NCBI GenBank assembly: GCA_001931905.2
Contig: MSJI02000807.1
Location: 62,001-126,000, forward strand
Length of the DNA stretch: 64,000 bases
DNA from: Cladosporium sp. IMV 00045
Taxonomy: Eukaryota > Ascomycota > Dothideomycetes > Cladosporiales > Cladosporiaceae
Direction: 5' to 3'
Part shown: one piece after another, positions 1 through 12,133 of the stretch
Position numbering within the stretch: the first letter of the stretch is position 1
Layout of the letters: the number at the start of each line of letters is the position of its first letter
Notes under the pieces: model-generated
Told to the model about the DNA's origin: nothing
Database searches by the model: none
The model's input: only the letters and a program-made list of their open reading frames with translations
Program-made: the position numbers and the translations under genes

Positions 1-349
1 ACAACGATTCACCACGACTGTCCAGGAATACATGTTGTTGTTGGTATCGCTTGCTGGACGATTCGATTAGAAGTAAGGTACGGCACGGGACCGCCCGAAA
101 AATAGCGTCTGAGAAGTACCGCAGCCGTGATGAAATATTCCCTCCCCGCGCCAAGCCCAAGATTTGTCCGCCGCCTGTGGCAGTCACAGAATTGTGCGAA
201 AGAAGTGTCCAACGGCGTGTGCGTAGGAGAGAGATAGAGAGAAGCGCAGCGACGAGCATATCTACCACCACCACCACCCACGAGGCCGAATCGCGACCGC
301 AGTCCCCGTCCAACACCTCCGACAAACCGACCGCGCGCCGCCTTCAATC

Positions 350-1648
350 ATGCCTGGTCTCCCCAAGCTCTCCCTCGTTGAGGGCTCCTTCGAGGAACTC
401 GCCCTCGAGCTCGCCGTCTACATTGATGGCATGAAGGGCGAGAGCTCCACAATCGCCGCCGACATCACTCCCCTTCTCAAGGACCCGGAGCAGGAGGGAA
501 GACCACAGGAGAGCAACAAGGACGCCGTGCTGAAGAAGCTCGTGACTTCCAGCTCCGTCCTTAACAACGCCGCCGAGAGGGAACTGCAGGCCGCATACAA
601 CCTCCTCATCCACCTCGTTTCGCTCTCCGACGACCCCGAGACCTACCTCCCGCCTATCTGCAAGAACCTCACCCAGCCCATCCCCTCTTCTCCCGCGAAC
701 GGCACCGGAATCGCGCTCGGCATTTTGGGCTCCATCTTCAACACCATCGACCCCGACGATGAGACCCGCTACTACGTTCTCCTCGCTATTGTTGACATGA
801 TCAAGAAGTCTGGCAACTACGACACCCTTTCGCCGCAGCTCAAGAGCCTGGATGCGTGGATCGCGGAGTGGGAGCTGAACGGTGCCGAGCAGAGGAAGCT
901 TTACCTGGCCATTTCCGAGACCGCGACCGCCTGCAAGAACACTGAGGCGAGCTACACATACCTCCTCAAGGCGCTGAGGACCGTCCAGGATGATGCGTCT
1001 GGAAAGGAGGCTCACGATCTGTCCCTCAAGGCCCTCAAGGCCGCCCTTCAAAACGAGAAGCAGTTCGACTTCCAGGACCTCACTTCTCTTGACAGCATCC
1101 AGGCTCTCCGCAAGAGTGACCAGGCCTGGTCCGAGATCCTCGAGGTCTTCAGCGCCGAGAACTTTGAGGACTTCTCCGACTTCAAGGAGAACAACAGCTC
1201 TTTCATCGCCGACAACAACCTGAACGAGGATGCCCTGGACCGCAAGATGCGTCTGCTCACCCTCGCCTCGCTCTCCGCCCAGGCCTCACAGTCACGCACC
1301 CTCCCCTACGCCCAGATCGCCAAGTCTCTCAACGTGCCTTCCGAAGATGTCGAGATGTGGGTCATCGACTGCATCCGCTCCGGCCTCGTAGAGGGCAAGC
1401 TCAGCCAGCAGAAGCAGGAATTCCTCATCCACCGCAGCACCTACCGCGTGTTCGGCGAGAACCAATGGCGCGAGGTCGCCAGCAGACTGGAGAACTGGAG
1501 AAGCAGCCTGACCAACGTGCTGTCCGTCATCCGCACTCAGAAGGAGGATTTCATCCGGGAGAAGGAGGCCGAGCTCAACGCTCCCCAGAACGGCCAGGGA
1601 TACAGGCCTAACATGCGCCAGAGGAACGCGCCGGTCGAGGTGGAGTAA
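350..1648 (+). CDS. Eukaryotic translation initiation factor 3 subunit M (eIF3m)
   Basis: This 432-residue single-exon protein is recognised as eIF3m, a PCI-domain subunit of the eIF3 complex that helps load the 40S ribosome in the cytosol. The N-terminal two thirds are helical repeats. The PCI/winged-helix part lies around residues 290-390, where the family-typical run LPYAQIAKSLNVPSEDVEMW is visible, followed by a charged tail. The ATG at 350 follows an open leader and is the first methionine of the conserved N-terminus (MPGLPKLSLVEGSFEELA). Codons end strongly in C or G, as in the other core genes here. It converges on the receptor gene at 2144-3431. Identity is from family recognition; the length is normal for fungal eIF3m. 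Confidence 0.93.
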   Translation: MPGLPKLSLVEGSFEELALELAVYIDGMKGESSTIAADITPLLKDPEQEGRPQESNKDAVLKKLVTSSSVLNNAAERELQAAYNLLIHLVSLSDDPETYLPPICKNLTQPIPSSPANGTGIALGILGSIFNTIDPDDETRYYVLLAIVDMIKKSGNYDTLSPQLKSLDAWIAEWELNGAEQRKLYLAISETATACKNTEASYTYLLKALRTVQDDASGKEAHDLSLKALKAALQNEKQFDFQDLTSLDSIQALRKSDQAWSEILEVFSAENFEDFSDFKENNSSFIADNNLNEDALDRKMRLLTLASLSAQASQSRTLPYAQIAKSLNVPSEDVEMWVIDCIRSGLVEGKLSQQKQEFLIHRSTYRVFGENQWREVASRLENWRSSLTNVLSVIRTQKEDFIREKEAELNAPQNGQGYRPNMRQRNAPVEVE

Positions 1649-2143
1649 GCGTGTCATCTGTCGTCGTTGTTTGTTAGGGTTAATGGAGTCTTATGTTTGG
1701 GACAGCGGGAAGATGCATTGCAAGTTTATTACGGTTCCGCCGATGAGGGCTTGGCCGGGTTCTTTTGGTCGGTATACACGGGTCTCATCGCGCATGGCAT
1801 CTGAAAGACATTGATGATTCAATGAAAAAAGACATTATTCAGCTTTGTAAGATCTCTATTGCACGCTTGGTTTTCAATATGAAAAAAGTTTGGGATTTAT
1901 GCCTGGGGGCATGTTCTCGAAAGTGATATTGAAGTGGTATTTGAAGATTGAACTTCCATCCTATCAGCAACTGTGCAACTTCTGCCAGCTCACAACAGGA
2001 TCTGCGAGCTTGCTTACGTCCTATTAGAAACGGCCCTATCTGCTTTGCATTCTCGTGGCCTGATTATACTCCGACCCCTTTCCTTCCCAAAACAATTACC
2101 GCCTCTCACTTCTCAAATATTACATGCAGCTCTTCCTCATCCC
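1649..2143. other. Intergenic 3' regions of convergent genes
   Basis: About 495 nt lie between the convergent stops of the eIF3m gene and the receptor gene. The stretch is AT-richer than the flanking exons and holds only short open frames without recognisable protein character. I see 3' untranslated sequence and nothing else. Confidence 0.6.
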
Positions 2144-3431
2144 TCAAAACTTCTCACCCCTCGGATGCCTCAACAAACCCCACCACTCCTTAAGCATCTC
2201 AACCCGACAAAGCAACAAGAACGCTTCGACGCCCACAAACCCCAGAACGAAAAGCGTCGCGACCGCCAATCCCTCGGGCACAATAATGCTACCCGTGAGA
2301 TGCAAACACTTATTGCGATCCTGCGAGCTGATCAGACAGATGATCCAGGGGATGAGCTCGTCTGTGTTGGCGAATGCCTTCTTCTTGAGCTGATCGTCCG
2401 TCACGATGAACACGACGCAAATCATCGTCGTCGTGAAAATCGCCACGGCCACAATCGCCAGCGAGCGCCATTGCAGGGAGAGCGCTTCGTACACACGCCG
2501 GGCCGTAGCTCGAGCGGTGCGCGAGCGCGACGATCCGGTTAGGGAATCTGCCTGAGAGGTGTCGCCGCGGACGTGCAGGATGTTGGTCAGGTACACTTTG
2601 ATGCAGTAGCCGAACGTGCCGAGTTGCAGAAGACACGCCAGGGCGCCGAAACCCAGCAACCAACCCCAGTACGTCGCGATTGAGCCGACGTTGACGTGGC
2701 AATACCCTCCAAACCTGAAAGAAACTCCCGAGTGGGCCAGCGTGGCGGCCGTGAGGACGACGGTCACGACCAAAGCGGCGGCGTTGGCGATCCAGTAGCT
2801 GATCTTGCCCGGCACCCAGGCCCAGCAGATCTGCAGGTGCATGAAGAGGGCGCGGATGAGGACCCAGGTGACGAGGAAGAGGCCGCCGAAAGCGGCGAAG
2901 GCGCCGGAGAAAGCGCAGGTCAGACTGGACGACTGGCCGTGCGGTGTCACGGCGTCGAAGCACTGCTCTGGCTGGCGGGCGAGTGGGATCAGGAAGCCTA
3001 GCTCGAGCAGGATGAGGCCGACGAAGAGGACGATGTTGAGGTAGGCGCGCCGCGTGACATCGACGGGAAGCACGATGTAGGATATCAGCATGAAGCAGCT
3101 GAGGATCAGGCCGGCGACGTGGACCCATGCGGCGCCGTCGGCGTGCCGTTTGAATTTATTGGTGTACACCCAGTCGAACACTGGGCAGGGGATGCAACAG
3201 GAGGAGGCGTTGGCACCGATCTCCAACGGGTTTGGAGCGCAATTGCGGCCATCGAGGACTGTTCGGTTGTCTTGTTAGTTTGACCCATCTAGGAAGATCT
3301 CACACAGTCAGGTTGAACGCACATCCGCCCTTGTACGGGTACAGCGACTCGCCGATGAACGGGGCTGGACAGCCTCCGGCGTCGACATTTCCCAGGTTTG
3401 CCAGGAGCGTCAAAAGATCGGTGTTCGACAT
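2144..3431 (-). CDS. Frizzled/Smoothened-like seven-transmembrane receptor
   Basis: I assemble two exons, complement(2144..3258, 3323..3431), giving 407 residues. The intron (64 nt, donor GTGCGT, acceptor AACAG) restores the N-terminal run KGGFLDGRNCAPNP. Fungal members of the Frizzled/Smoothened membrane-region family have a Cys-rich ectodomain of the form CPxPF...GGxxxGRxC...CCxPCPxxxWVY, and that pattern is present over residues 20-70. Seven hydrophobic segments follow, with the family-typical stretches ALFMHLQICWAWV and HSGVSFRFGGYCH. The long loop before TM6 is Ser/Arg-rich. The inferred role is plasma-membrane signal reception; no ligand can be deduced. An alternative donor nearer the exon end (GTGTGA) breaks the frame, which is why GTGCGT was chosen. 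Confidence 0.85.
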
Positions 3432-3846
3432 CGCGAGGCCGATTTCGTGTGCAAAAGAAGCGAAATGCCACCGTGAATGGTAGGTATGTCATGTTTTGGT
3501 CGGGCTCCGGAGTCGGGCTGCTTGCAAACAAAGCAGAGCACATGGTTTGAAAAAGAATGCTCGGCGCAGGCGCATTCCGATGGGCCACATTCCAGTGTAT
3601 TCTCCACGGCGATGAGAGACCATGTTCGGAATAGGTGTGAGAGTGTCAGCATGATCCGGTGCGGTTTTTGGTGACATATCAAAGCCTGTCCCGTTACAAC
3701 ATCAGAAAAATGAGAACAAGATGAAATGATGACCATGGCCAGTAATCGTAATAATTCGTAATATTTCATGATATCTTACAGTACGCCATCAACCCTTTTA
3801 AATCAACAACGCCCTTCTCCCAAACCCCAGAACAAGATCGATCACT

Positions 3847-4232
3847 CTACTTGCTCTCCGCAGGACCCCTAGTGAACCTTTTTGACGAAAACTCATTAGC
3901 CTCTACCCCCCTCAACAAATCTTCGCATATCAAAGTCGAAACTCACTTGTTCCAAGCATCACCCAAAATCCCCGCTCCCCTAGGAATAGTCTGCTCCTCG
4001 AGACTGGCGCGGCGGGCAGCAGCGTTGTCGTTGCCCGGGTTGCGCTTCATGTCACTGATCTTGCTGAACAGCTTCTCGTCGGACTGAATTGGATGGGATT
4101 GTTAGTCGACGAGGTCATATAGAACCACGGCGTTTCGGCACGTGGCATTGAGATGATGATAAAAGGAACACTCACGGGACGACGCGTGCTGTCCTGGGCG
4201 GCGGAAGGAGAAGAGTTGTTGGTGGAGTTCAT
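3847..4232 (-). CDS. Conserved-type small protein, 71 residues, three exons
   Basis: Three short exons, complement(3847..3868, 3947..4083, 4176..4232), join in frame through introns of 78 and 92 nt with perfect GTGAGT donors. They give a 71-residue soluble protein: a Ser/Asn-rich start (MNSTNNSSPSAAQDS), a charged centre (DEKLFSKISDMKRNP, then AAARRASLEEQ) and a Gly/Trp tail (GILGDAWNK, then GPAESK). Small fungal proteins with the pattern 'LFxxLxxxKRNxxxxxAAARRxSxxEQ...GxxGxxWN' are familiar as conserved hypotheticals, but no function is known to me. It has no signal peptide or membrane segment. Without the second intron the frame would stop at an in-frame TGA formed by the donor itself, six codons shorter. 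It is tandem with pyruvate carboxylase on the same strand. Confidence 0.7.
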
Positions 4233-5310
4233 TGTGTATGATGATAGATCTTTTCGTGTATCGAAGTGTCGTGTGATGTGTTTAGTCGTATATGATATTG
4301 CAGGGATGTAACTGTGGAATTGTATGAGGGAAACAAAAGACAGAGTAAGAGCGACCAACCTACATTGATATACTGTACCTCGATCTCAATGACGAACCAC
4401 GATCAGCCCCCTCTTAATCCTCAGACCTCATCGATCCGCAGCGACCCCAAACGACGCGCAAGAAAAAGTCTCCTGGGAGGAGCAACAGCCCCAGAAGCTA
4501 TCGATCGAAAGGTAATAGTAAAGATGGAACAGGGCCGAACCAGGCCCCCAGCAGCCTCCTCTACTAATCCATCAAAGCAAGAAGCAGCGTCGAAGAGCAC
4601 GCAAAAGCCCCAGATCTCGCCCACCAGATCCTCTTGTGCCTGGATCGAAAAGCTTGAATGTCGTCTGCTGAGTCCCACCTCGTCGTCCGCCATTGGTCCC
4701 TCACCACGCCAGCGGCGTCGCCGCACCCGCATGCTGCGCGTTTTCGATTTGCTTCTGACAGAAGATCGCCCAAATGAGATCAACGACTGTGGCATGGAGA
4801 TCTGAGAGCAGAGAAGCTCGCCTAGGGCTCGATTCGTATCACATGCGTTTTGCGAACGGGGCGTTTGGGTGATGGTGCGACGATTTGGGGTCCAGATCTC
4901 CCTTGCTGAAAGAGGAGCAGGGTTTGGGAGTGATGTCATTAGACCAACGGGCGATTGATCAATGACACCTTGAAGCCAGACATGTTCGTGATACAGAAGA
5001 TGGCACGGATGGTTCTTTGGCACGATACGAAGCAATTGACAAATACACAAATAGAATCCACAGTCAAGGTCATTGAAGAAAAGTCTTTCTATTTCGATCA
5101 GGAGCTATCATCTCTCCGAGTGCGATAGGTTCAATCGCACCAACCGAAAATCGACATGAAAGCAAGCGCATTACTGAGAAAAAATCATTACATCGTTGGA
5201 AAGCAAGCAAACTCCCGGCTTTCCAAAATCCCTTTTACCCTTGACAAAAACGCCGTTGAAAAAGACACATGTCGAGCGTGGCTCTTGAGAACCGTAAGCT
5301 CTCACCGTAT
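4233..5310. other. Intergenic region between the small-protein gene and pyruvate carboxylase
   Basis: About 1.08 kb upstream of the 71-residue gene and downstream of the carboxylase stop. Open frames of up to about 200 codons exist on both strands, but they are Ser/Arg-rich and overlap each other without a recognisable domain. I interpret it as the promoter of the small gene plus the 3' region of the carboxylase. Confidence 0.5.
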
Positions 5311-8300
5311 CTACTTGACGATCTTGCAGACCAGGTCCTGGCTGTCGACGGAGTCGCCCTCCTTGACGCCGAGAGAACCGATCTTGCCAGAGTGAGGGGC
5401 GGAGATGACCATTTCCTGTGAAAAATAAATGTTAGCACATTGATCGATATTGGATTGTATAGCATCGTTAAACTCACCATCTTCATGGCGGAAAGGACAC
5501 CGATGGGGTCGCCCTTCTGAACCTCGCTGCCATCCTTGACGCGAACCTCGACGACAACACCAGACATGGGGGCGCCAACCTGGGAGCTGTCGGAGGTGTC
5601 GGCCTTGGGGCGGCTCTTGTTCTCGACAGCGGCGTGCTTGTCGTCGACCGTGACTTGGCGAACCTCTCCGTTCATCTCATAGAAGACCTCGCGTTGGCCA
5701 GTCTGGTCGCTAAGCGGGCCGATGGCAAGAAGCTTGAGGATGAGGACCTTGCCCTTCTCAAGCTCAACCTGGAACTCCTCGCCAATCTCGGGCCTGTTGA
5801 GGAAATACTTAGTCGGCAGGACGGAGAGATCACCGTACTTGGCAGTGAACTTCTTGTAGTCCTCGAACACCTTGGGGTACATGGCGTAGGAGGCAACGTC
5901 GCACTCGGAGCAGCCACCGTACTTCTCCTTGAGCGTCTTGCGGATGCCATCAAAGTCGAAGGGTGCGAGGTAGAGACCAGGACGCTTGTCCATCTTGCGG
6001 CGCTCACGAAGAGCCTGGGTGCGGAGAGGCTCAGGGAAGCCGCCATAGGGCTGGCCCATGAGACCCTCGAAGAACTCGAGGACCGAGGACGGGAAGTCAA
6101 GCTCGGGAGCCTTGCGGACAAGCTCCTCGGCGGTGAGGTTATTGGAGACCATGAACTGAGCCAGGTCACCAACGACCTTGGAGGTGGGGGTGACCTTGAC
6201 GATGTCGCCGAGAAGGTCGTTGGCCTGCTCGTAGGCCTTCTTGGTCTGCGCCCACTGAGCGCCAAGGCCCTGCTGGGAAGCCTGGAAGATCAGGTTGGTG
6301 AGCTGACCACCGGGAATCTCGTGCTCGTAAACCTCGGGGTCAGGGCCAGTGAGACCAGCCTCGAATGGCGAGTAAACGAGACGGACCTGAGCCCAGTAGC
6401 TGTCAATGGCGCGCAGGTGCTGCGGGCTAAGACCAGGGTCGTAGTCACCACCCTCAAGAGATGCAGTCAGAGCACCAATGGAAGGCTGCGAGGTCATGCC
6501 AGACATGCTGTCAGTGGCGGCATCAACGGCGTCAGCGCCAGCCTGGGCACATGCGACCATTGAGGCAACGCCGGTACCAGCGGAGTCGTGGGTGTGCACG
6601 TGAATCGGGAGGTCAGGGTACTTCTCCCTAATAGCACCAATAAGAAGAGTAGCGGCACGCGGCTTCAGTACACCTGCCATATCCTTGACTCCGAGAATGT
6701 GGGCTCCCATCTTCACAATCTTGTCGACAACGCTGAGGTAGTATTCGAGAGTGTACTTCTTCTCAGGGTTGAGCATGTCTCCACTGTAACACATCGTACC
6801 CTCCGCAATTGCGCCAGCCTTGAGAACGGCCTTGATACCGACCTCGAGCTGATCCACATCGTTCAAAGCGTCGAAGACACGGAAGATGTCCATACCATTC
6901 TTCTTAGCCTGCTCGCAGAAGTGGTAGATGGCGTTGTCGGGAAGGGAGGAGTAGGCAACACCGTTGGCGCCACGGAGAAGGCACTGGAAGGGGATGTTGG
7001 GCACGAGCTTCCTCATCTTGCGCAGACGGTCCCAGGGGTCCTCATACAAGAAACGCATGGCGACGTCGAAGGTAGCACCACCCCAGCACTCGAGAGCCCA
7101 GGCGTTGCTGAGAGCGTAGCTAGTCTCCTTGGCGATGTTGCAGAAGTCGACGGTGCGGACTCTGGTGGCGAGGAGCGACTGGTGGGCGTCGCGCCAGGTG
7201 GTGTCCATGATCAAACATCCCTTGTGTGCTCTTACTGCCTTGGCGAAGGCGTCGGGGCCCTGCTCGGTGATGATGTTCCTCCAGCCCTTAGTGCATGGGA
7301 CGGAGGTGTCGATGGCCTTGCCGCTGGCGTCGTTGAGAGTAGGCATAATGACATCGCCCTTGAACTTGGACTCGCCAATCTGGCCAGCAATCTGGCTGCC
7401 GTTGACGGCAAGGTCACCAAGGTAGGTGAGGAGCTTCTGAGCACGGTTCTGGCTGCCAATAAGCTTGAACAGCTCCGGGGTGTCGTCGATGAAGGTGGTC
7501 CAGCAGGTGCCGTCGATGAAAGTCTCGTGGGTGAGGAGGGAAGCGAGGAAAGGAATGTTGGTCTTGACACCACGGATACGGAACTCGACCAGAGCGCGAA
7601 GCATCTTTCTGCGAGCGATCTCGTAGGTGGAGCCCAAGCACGTGCACTTGACAAGCATGGAATCGTAGTGAGGGGTGATGATAGCACCCGCAAATCCGTT
7701 ACCACCGTCGAGACGCACACCGTTGCCACCGGCGGAGCGGTAGACCTCGATCTTGCCAGTGTCGGGCTTGAAGCCCTGGGAGGGGTCCTCAGTGGTGATA
7801 CGGCACTGGATGGCAAAGCCACGGGTAGTGATGCGGTCCTGGGTCAGACCAAGCTGCTCGAGCGAAGCACCGGCAGCAATCTGGATCTGAGCAGCGACAA
7901 TATCGATGCCAGTGATTTCCTCAGTGATGGTGTGCTCGACCTGGATACGAGGGTTGATCTCGATGAAGTAGTAGCGGTTCTCCTGGTCAACCAAGAACTC
8001 AGCAGTACCGGCGTTGCGGTAGTTGACAGACTTTGCGAGCTTGACGGCGTCGGCAAGAATGGCGTCTCTGGTCTCGACAGGGAGATCCTTGGCCGGAGCA
8101 AGCTCGACGACTTTCTGGTGTCTACGCTGGACGGAGCAGTCACGCTCGAAGAGGTGAACGACGTTGCCGTGGCTGTCACCGAGGAGCTGGACCTCAATGT
8201 GCTTAGGCTTGTGCAAGAAACGCTCGATGAAGACGGTACCGTTGCCGAAAGCAGACTTGGCCTCGGAGGTGGCACGCTCGAAGGAGTCTTTGAGCTCCTC

Positions 8301-9235
8301 CTGCTTCCACACAACACGCATACCACGTCCACCGCCACCGAAGGCGGCCTTGATGATGATGGGGAAGCCGTAGGTGTCGGTGAAGCTCTTGGCCTCCTCG
8401 AACTTCGCAACCGGGCCAGGGGTGCCGGGAACGACGGGAACCTCGCACTTGATAGCGAGATCACGGGCAGAGACCTTGTCACCGAGGTCTCTGATGGTCT
8501 CTGGGGTGGGACCGATCCAGATCAGACCAGATTCTTCCACCTTTTTCGCAAATTCGTAGTTTTCACTGAGGAAACCATAGCCGGGGTGGATGAGGTTGAC
8601 GCCTTGAAAGAATTGTTAGCAATTGTTTGTATTTATATTGATCCTCGCTGCGAAGGGTCCATTGGGTGCAAAATTAGGCCATCCACTTCAATGTAGTGTC
8701 TTAAAGAAGGAACGACCCAATTGCAACTGCCTCTTTGAACTCTCACCAGTGCAATCACACTGGTAATGTCCAGAGTATTCGATAGCACCACATTGGTTTC
8801 GTGAATACCACAAAATCGACAATGCAAACAAGAAAATTTAAGAAAAACCAACTCACCATGGTCAAGAGCGATCTTGATGATTTCGTCACCAGCCAAGTAG
8901 GCGGCGACAGGAGTGTACTGGCCACGCTTGCCAATCACGTAGGCCTCGTCGGCCTTTTGCCTGTGCATGCCCAGGCGATCCTCGTAGGAGAAGACGGCGA
9001 CGGTCTGGAGGGACAGCTCGTGGGCGGTACGGAAGATACGGATGGGGATCTCGCCGCGGTTGGCGACGAGGAGCTTGTTGAGGTGCATGATGCTGCTGTT
9101 GGCGCGCAGACGCGAGTGCACGGTGTTTGCGGTGTGGTGAGTCTCGCCGTGCTCGTCGGGCGTGCCGTACTCGTGGTGAGTGGCATGGTCGTTCATGATG
9201 TCCGCCCTGTTGGCGGCTGCGAGGTCGGAAGACAT
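5311..9235 (-). CDS. pyc: Pyruvate carboxylase
   Basis: Three exons, complement(5311..5415, 5478..8602, 8857..9235), encode 1,202 residues, the usual fungal length. The enzyme carboxylates pyruvate to oxaloacetate using bicarbonate, ATP and biotin. The biotin carboxylase domain (about 50-500) begins with NKLLVANRGEIPIRIFR and contains the glycine-rich ATP loop GGGGRGMR. The carboxyltransferase domain opens with MDTTWRDAHQSLLATRVRT (about 590 onward), and the biotinyl domain holds the AMKM motif, with the acceptor Lys at residue 1167. The last intron (62 nt) falls directly after that Met codon. No clear mitochondrial leader precedes the first domain, consistent with the cytosolic fungal enzyme. 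The first intron is long for this window (254 nt). The ATG at 9235 is the first methionine of the conserved acidic N-terminal extension. Confidence 0.97.
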
Positions 9236-12133
9236 GATTGTGCGGTGTTTGTGTGTGAAAGAAGGTGAAGGAGAGGGGGAGAGGGGAAGATATGAGTGGA
9301 ACGTCGAGGTTGTTTCAATCGACGTCGCTCTCAATGCCTCGGCAGGTCAATAGAGGTGACAACAAGACCAAGGCCAGCTTGTTGCGCCGAGATGCGCGTT
9401 TTGGAGGGAAGGAAGGGAGTTTGGAGGAGGAGGATGGATGTAGTGATTAGTGTGAGGGAGGAGGAAAAGCAAGAAATGGGAAAAGAAAGGCGAGAGGGCG
9501 TCCTGATATTGCTACCACCACCCGCGCATTTCGTTCTGCAGGCCAAAGGCTAAAGCTCGAGCTGGACAGCGTGAAATGTCTCGGTCCCGCCAAAAGCTGT
9601 CCCAATCCCCCCATGACGAAAGGTTAACCCGGAGGAGAGCCAGCACCCACCCACCAGACACTCAGACCTTCACTAACCCTCCACTACCCCCCAATCAGGC
9701 CTAGCACACGTGCCCCGCGCCCACGGGGTGAAGTGACAAGGCTGCTCCGACATATTCTCGTGGAAGGCTGCCAGGCTCGGGAAGAGTCGCAGAAAAGCAT
9801 GCGAGTCCACTCTCTTACTTCTATCAAGCCTCTCTGCACCCCGAAACGCTCTCTGTGGACATATACCATCTGCTCTCGAGTGTATTTCGTGCCTGTCGAA
9901 CGCTGGTATTACCACCAAGACGATCGCCAGCCCCGACGACTTACGCTGAGCCACCAACTGATGGTTGAGGACCAATCGCCCCACACGCAGCACACGCCCC
10001 GGAGAAAAAAAATCAACCACTGTCGCCCAGCACCGCATCACTGGCAGCGAGCCAGCAGAGATAACCAGCTGTTGCCAGCCAGCAGCGCGCCCACGCACGC
10101 CCTGCCGCCGGCCGGCTTTACGAAACGCTTTCTGGTTAAAGAGAGACTGCGAAATCCGGCCTGCTCGCGCCAGCACCGTAAGTATCGGTGCCCTTCCGAG
10201 CAGAGGCCGGCACAACCGGTGACTCGAATGGCCCTGCCCTGCTGTCTTCAGGGCTGGCCGGCTTTCTGTTACTCGCTGTTGTGACTCCTCCCTCTCCAAA
10301 GTCGTCCGTTTCCATTCATTCGGTCCTATCCATTTCCCAGGGCGTCGTACTCGCCCCTTGGCGTTCCCAAACAATCACACGCCCGCATGTATCCCGCCGC
10401 TGCATCCGCGATAGTCCCATGCGAGCGGTGAACTGTGATCAACCCATCCGCACCCAAAAGCCAAGAGTCGTTTGCGTGTTGCGACTTTTGCTTATCTCAA
10501 CCAATGTCTCTCATGAATAAGGCGATACTGTCACGATCGTCGCAGGGGGGCGAATCAATGCAGTTATAGACTTTCTGTTTGGAGATTATTATCCATGCTC
10601 CAATTTCTATCTCTCAGTAGTTTTGAACCATCGTCGCGACCACGTTCTCGTTATTTTTTTGTTGAACACACGAAGCCGTTTCGTCGTCGAACACACGCGT
10701 GCTTGCACAATTGCTGTCTATCTGCGATGATCACCAATCAACCCACTCCCATCTGATCGGTACCTATCATCATCATGCAACCACAAACACCCATCCCATC
10801 CCCCATCCGCTCTCACACATCCCGCACATCAAGCCACTTCGGCAACTGATAACCCGCCGCCTCGCATCCCAACTACAGCTGTGCAACAGTGCAGCCATCA
10901 ACACGAAACCTCACCTTTCCCTGCTCCATTGATCCGGACGCGTGATGATCGAGAGAAAGAGCAGGCAGGAAGAAAGAAAGTGGCGCGCCCACTTTATCCG
11001 GAAACATTACCAGCAGCATTGCCAACGCACATGATCACCATCGCGCGCCTTTTCGGCAACGAACGATATCGCGAATCGCTGCAAACGCATCCAGTCATCA
11101 ACGGTCGCATTACTCCCATAGGGCAGGACAAATCATCAATCATCAATCATCGATCAAACAAACGGAACTCCCCCCTCCAAAAAGGCAAGCTTCCGCGGGG
11201 TGCTCGCGCGCGTGAGCCTCGGTAACGCATGAAGCCTTCCTCCAAAAATTGATGGCACGAGAAAATCAAGGAAACAAACAAACACGGAAGAATTAATTCT
11301 CGTCATCTCGAATCTCGCACGCAGCCCGGGGGACCAAATGTCCGAAAACAACCATCCCAGGCACTATAGCGGACGGGCTCCGAGTTGCTCGCGCGCGCGC
11401 GGGAGATTCACGACCGAACTACTGTAAGGTTACTGTACCTCTGTGCTGTGGATTTGCGCGGGACCGCGGCCGATTGCCATCATGGTCTTTTCCTCTTTTT
11501 TGCAGTAATCAGAAATAATTCCACGCGCATCGCTTGCGCTTCCGGCACATGCATGCATGTACTCGCCTGGCGGTTGACCGAGGGTAAGTCAAGTGTCATC
11601 AAGCGATTTCCAGAGCGTCGGCGGCCTACCGCTTAGCACGAGAGCAGGTCGTCGTCGGAACAAGCACGATGTTGCTCGCGCGGCTGGGGTCGGCTCAGGG
11701 GAGAAGGTATAGCCATACAGGGCGCGAAGTTCTCGGTCTTCACGTACACATCTCACACTCAATCGGAGGGAGCACGAAAATAATGCGTGTTCTCGTAGGC
11801 GAGAGAAATCCACATCAGGTAGGGTTGTGTATTGTGAGAAGAAAGTGACGCATCGACGAGGCATTTAACGTAATGAGATATCGAGAAACTTGTAATTTGG
11901 GATTGCGATCAAAAAAGTCAAATGTAATTTCAAAGTCACTACCGTAATGTACAACGCTCCTGCAAGAAGAAAATCTGCTCAGAGGTCTGAGCGGCGCGCA
12001 CAGCATGTGTTTTCGTGTGCTTTTAAGCCGACTGTCCTCTAACCCATATCGCTCATACACGCGAATGATTCAACAACACAAATATCGACGGACTCGGTTG
12101 CCCGTCTTCAGGTCGGTCCAAGGAGAGAATTTT
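9236..12133. other. 2.9-kb gene-free region upstream of pyruvate carboxylase
   Basis: Nothing here reads as a convincing protein. Open frames of up to 233 codons are low in coding character and overlap on both strands. The stretch includes alternating GC runs (about 11390-11400), C-rich tracts and several ATC/CAT-rich blocks (10740-10860, 11130-11150). The simplest reading is a long promoter and 5' leader for the strongly expressed carboxylase plus the 3' region of clathrin. A non-coding RNA cannot be excluded. Confidence 0.45.

Noticed and set aside
344..1051. 235-codon frame opposite eIF3m
   Set aside because: It is antisense to a well-supported housekeeping exon, with no domain.
4421..5050. 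209-codon minus-strand frame
   Set aside because: Arg/Ser-rich with no motif and overlapped by an equally open plus-strand frame; lies between two supported genes.
6588..8696. 702-codon open frame on the plus strand
   Set aside because: It is antisense to the pyruvate carboxylase coding exon. Strong GC-ending codon bias keeps the opposite frame free of stops; the sequence has no domain.
9673..10374. 233-codon minus-strand frame upstream of pyruvate carboxylase
   Set aside because: Low coding character, no domain, and competing frames on the other strand.
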